Positions 63,021 to 64,000 of a DNA stretch of 64,000 nt are shown here, piece after piece. Numbering within the stretch: position 1 is the first letter of the stretch; each line of letters starts with the position of its first letter. The translations under genes and the position numbers were made by a program. The DNA lies in contig NZ_CP114013.1 in NCBI RefSeq assembly GCF_028416635.1, forward strand, positions 1 through 64,000. The letters are read 5' to 3'. This stretch comes from Baekduia alba. GTDB lineage: Bacteria; Actinomycetota; Thermoleophilia; Solirubrobacterales; Solirubrobacteraceae. Below the pieces are notes generated by a model that did no database searches, was not told the origin of the DNA, and saw only the letters and a list, made by a program, of their open reading frames with translations.

Positions 63021-63823
63021 TGGGTCCGCAGCTCCAGACCTCGGCCCAGACCCTGCTCACCGACTTCGGCGAGCAGCGCGTCCTGGCGTTCTTCCTGGTC
63101 CTGGCGCGGATCTCGCCGCTCTTCCTGCTGGCGCCGCTGTTCTCGTCCAAGTTGGTGCCGGCGCGCGTGCGCACCGTCGTCGCAGTTGGCCTGGCCATCG
63201 GCCTCTCCCCGGTCGTGTCGGCCGACGTGCACCTGCCGACCGACATCCTGGGGATCGGCACGCTGCTGGGCAAGGAGCTGCTGATCGGCGGGGCGTTCGC
63301 CTACGCCCTGGCCGCGACCTTCGCGGCGCTCGCCGTCGCCGGCTCGTTCCTGGACACGACGATCGGCTTCTCCTACGGGTCGCTCGTCGACCCGGTCAAC
63401 GGCAACCAGTCCGCGATCCTCAGCACCGCCTACTCGATGATCGGGTTGATGGTGTTCATCGCCATCGGCGGTGACGCCTGGGTCATCAAGGGCCTCGCGC
63501 GCACCTACGAGATCGTCGGCCTGACGCAGTACCCGTCGCTGGGCGCGATCGTCCACGGCGCCAACGGCGCGTTCGTCCAGGTCTTCACGAGCGCCTTCGA
63601 GGTCGCCGGGCCGGTGCTGATCGCGCTGATCCTCACCGACACCGCGTTCGGCATGGTCACGCGCGTCGTCCCGACGCTCAACGCGTTCCAGGTCGCCGTC
63701 CCGGCCAAGGTCGTCCTCGGCCTGCTGCTCGTCGGCGCGTCGATGCCGTTCGTCGCCGGCTGGCTCGCCACCGAGCTGCAGACCGACGTCGGCCAGGCCC
63801 TCCAGACCCTCAAGCTCGCCTGA
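63020..63823 (+). CDS. fliR: Flagellar export gate protein FliR
   Basis: Polytopic gate subunit, 267 residues, with about five or six membrane helices. Recognisable stretches are LVLARISPLFLLAPLFSSKLVPARVRTVVAVGLAIGLSPVV, LLGKELLIGGAFAYALAATFAALAVAGSFLDTTIGFSYGSLVDP and ALILTDTAFGMVTRVVPTLNAFQVAVPAKVVLGLLLV. The GTG start overlaps the fliQ stop. Confidence 0.94.
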   Translation: MGPQLQTSAQTLLTDFGEQRVLAFFLVLARISPLFLLAPLFSSKLVPARVRTVVAVGLAIGLSPVVSADVHLPTDILGIGTLLGKELLIGGAFAYALAATFAALAVAGSFLDTTIGFSYGSLVDPVNGNQSAILSTAYSMIGLMVFIAIGGDAWVIKGLARTYEIVGLTQYPSLGAIVHGANGAFVQVFTSAFEVAGPVLIALILTDTAFGMVTRVVPTLNAFQVAVPAKVVLGLLLVGASMPFVAGWLATELQTDVGQALQTLKLA

Positions 63824-63836
63824 GGGAGGTGGCGCG

Positions 63837-64000
63837 ATGGCCGATGCCGACAAGACCGAGAAGGCGACACCCAAGCGCCGCGAGGAGGCGCGCAAGCAGG
63901 GCAACGTCGCGAAGTCCGCGGACCTCTCGGGCGCCGTCGTCGTGCTCGCCGGCCTGTTCATGCTCGGCGCGACCGGCTCCTCGATGGTGCAGCGGATGGC
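63837..64000 (+). CDS. flhB: Flagellar export protein FlhB (partial, runs off the window)
   Basis: The first 54 codons are present. The N-terminus DADKTEKATPKRREEARKQGNVAKSADLSGAVVVLAGLFML is the FlhB hallmark (EKATPKRREEARKxGxVAKS). The membrane and autocleaving cytoplasmic domains lie beyond the right edge, so whether NPTH is intact cannot be seen. RBS GGGAGG lies 8 bp upstream. Confidence 0.93.
   Translation, partial: MADADKTEKATPKRREEARKQGNVAKSADLSGAVVVLAGLFMLGATGSSMVQRM

Overview
The window is a very GC-rich (about 70% by eye) chromosome segment that begins exactly at the GTG of dnaA, so it looks like the conventional start of a circular bacterial chromosome. Three things point to a flagellated actinobacterium, most likely of the deep-branching Thermoleophilia/Solirubrobacterales type: the origin-proximal cell-division signalling cluster (Ser/Thr kinase, fhaA, fhaB, pstP, rodA, pbpA, pknB), the dnaA-dnaN-recF-DUF721-gyrB-gyrA order, and the base composition. 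The taxonomic placement is inference; no rRNA gene is present to confirm it.

Region 1 (1-9351, all +): replication and topology genes dnaA, dnaN, recF, dciA (DUF721), gyrB, gyrA. A perfect DnaA box sits at the putative gyrB promoter, and the gyrB leader folds into two perfect hairpins. GyrB carries the large insertion known from proteobacterial GyrB. Region 2 (9352-10098): about 750 bp without a convincing protein gene. It holds a promoter-like site, a roughly 230-nt candidate structured RNA ending in a 16-bp hairpin, and a 400-bp element bounded by inverted repeats. Region 3 (10099-13343, -): an HNH endonuclease, prephenate dehydratase, a DUF4446 protein and a membrane-anchored protein.

Region 4 (13464-23691, +): the cell-wall and division signalling cluster, consisting of a kinase with a polytopic C-terminus, two FHA proteins, a PP2C phosphatase, RodA, a class B PBP, PASTA kinase PknB and D-Ala-D-Ala ligase. 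These couple Ser/Thr phosphorylation to peptidoglycan synthesis. Region 5 (23688-26062, -): a stand-alone LigD-type polymerase domain and a third Ser/Thr kinase with a discoidin-like exterior domain.

Region 6 (26219-64000): a flagellar and chemotaxis island of about 38 kb that runs off the right edge inside flhB. The left part is on the minus strand: rod and hook-associated genes flgG, flgJ, flgN, flgK, flgL, then fliW, csrA and fliC in Bacillus-like order, plus a second rod protein and fliA (sigma-28). The plus strand carries a TPR-glycosyltransferase divergent from fliA, flaG-fliD, fliS-fliT, flgB-flgC-fliE-fliF-G-H-I-J-SLT-fliK-flgD-TIGR02530-flgE, flbD, cheW-B-R-A-C-D-fliM-fliY-cheY, motA-motB-fliL-fliN and fliO-P-Q-R-flhB. 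No P- or L-ring genes (flgA, flgH, flgI), chemoreceptors, cheZ, flgM or flhA occur here.

The most striking non-coding signal is a repeated bipartite motif, TCAAGNNN-N11-GCCGANNA-like, in at least ten intergenic regions directly ahead of flagellar transcription units. It has the spacing and sequence of sigma-28 (FliA/WhiG) promoters and turns the island into a self-contained sigma-28 regulon. A second is a near-consensus CsrA target folded over the flagellin ribosome-binding site, immediately downstream of csrA and fliW.
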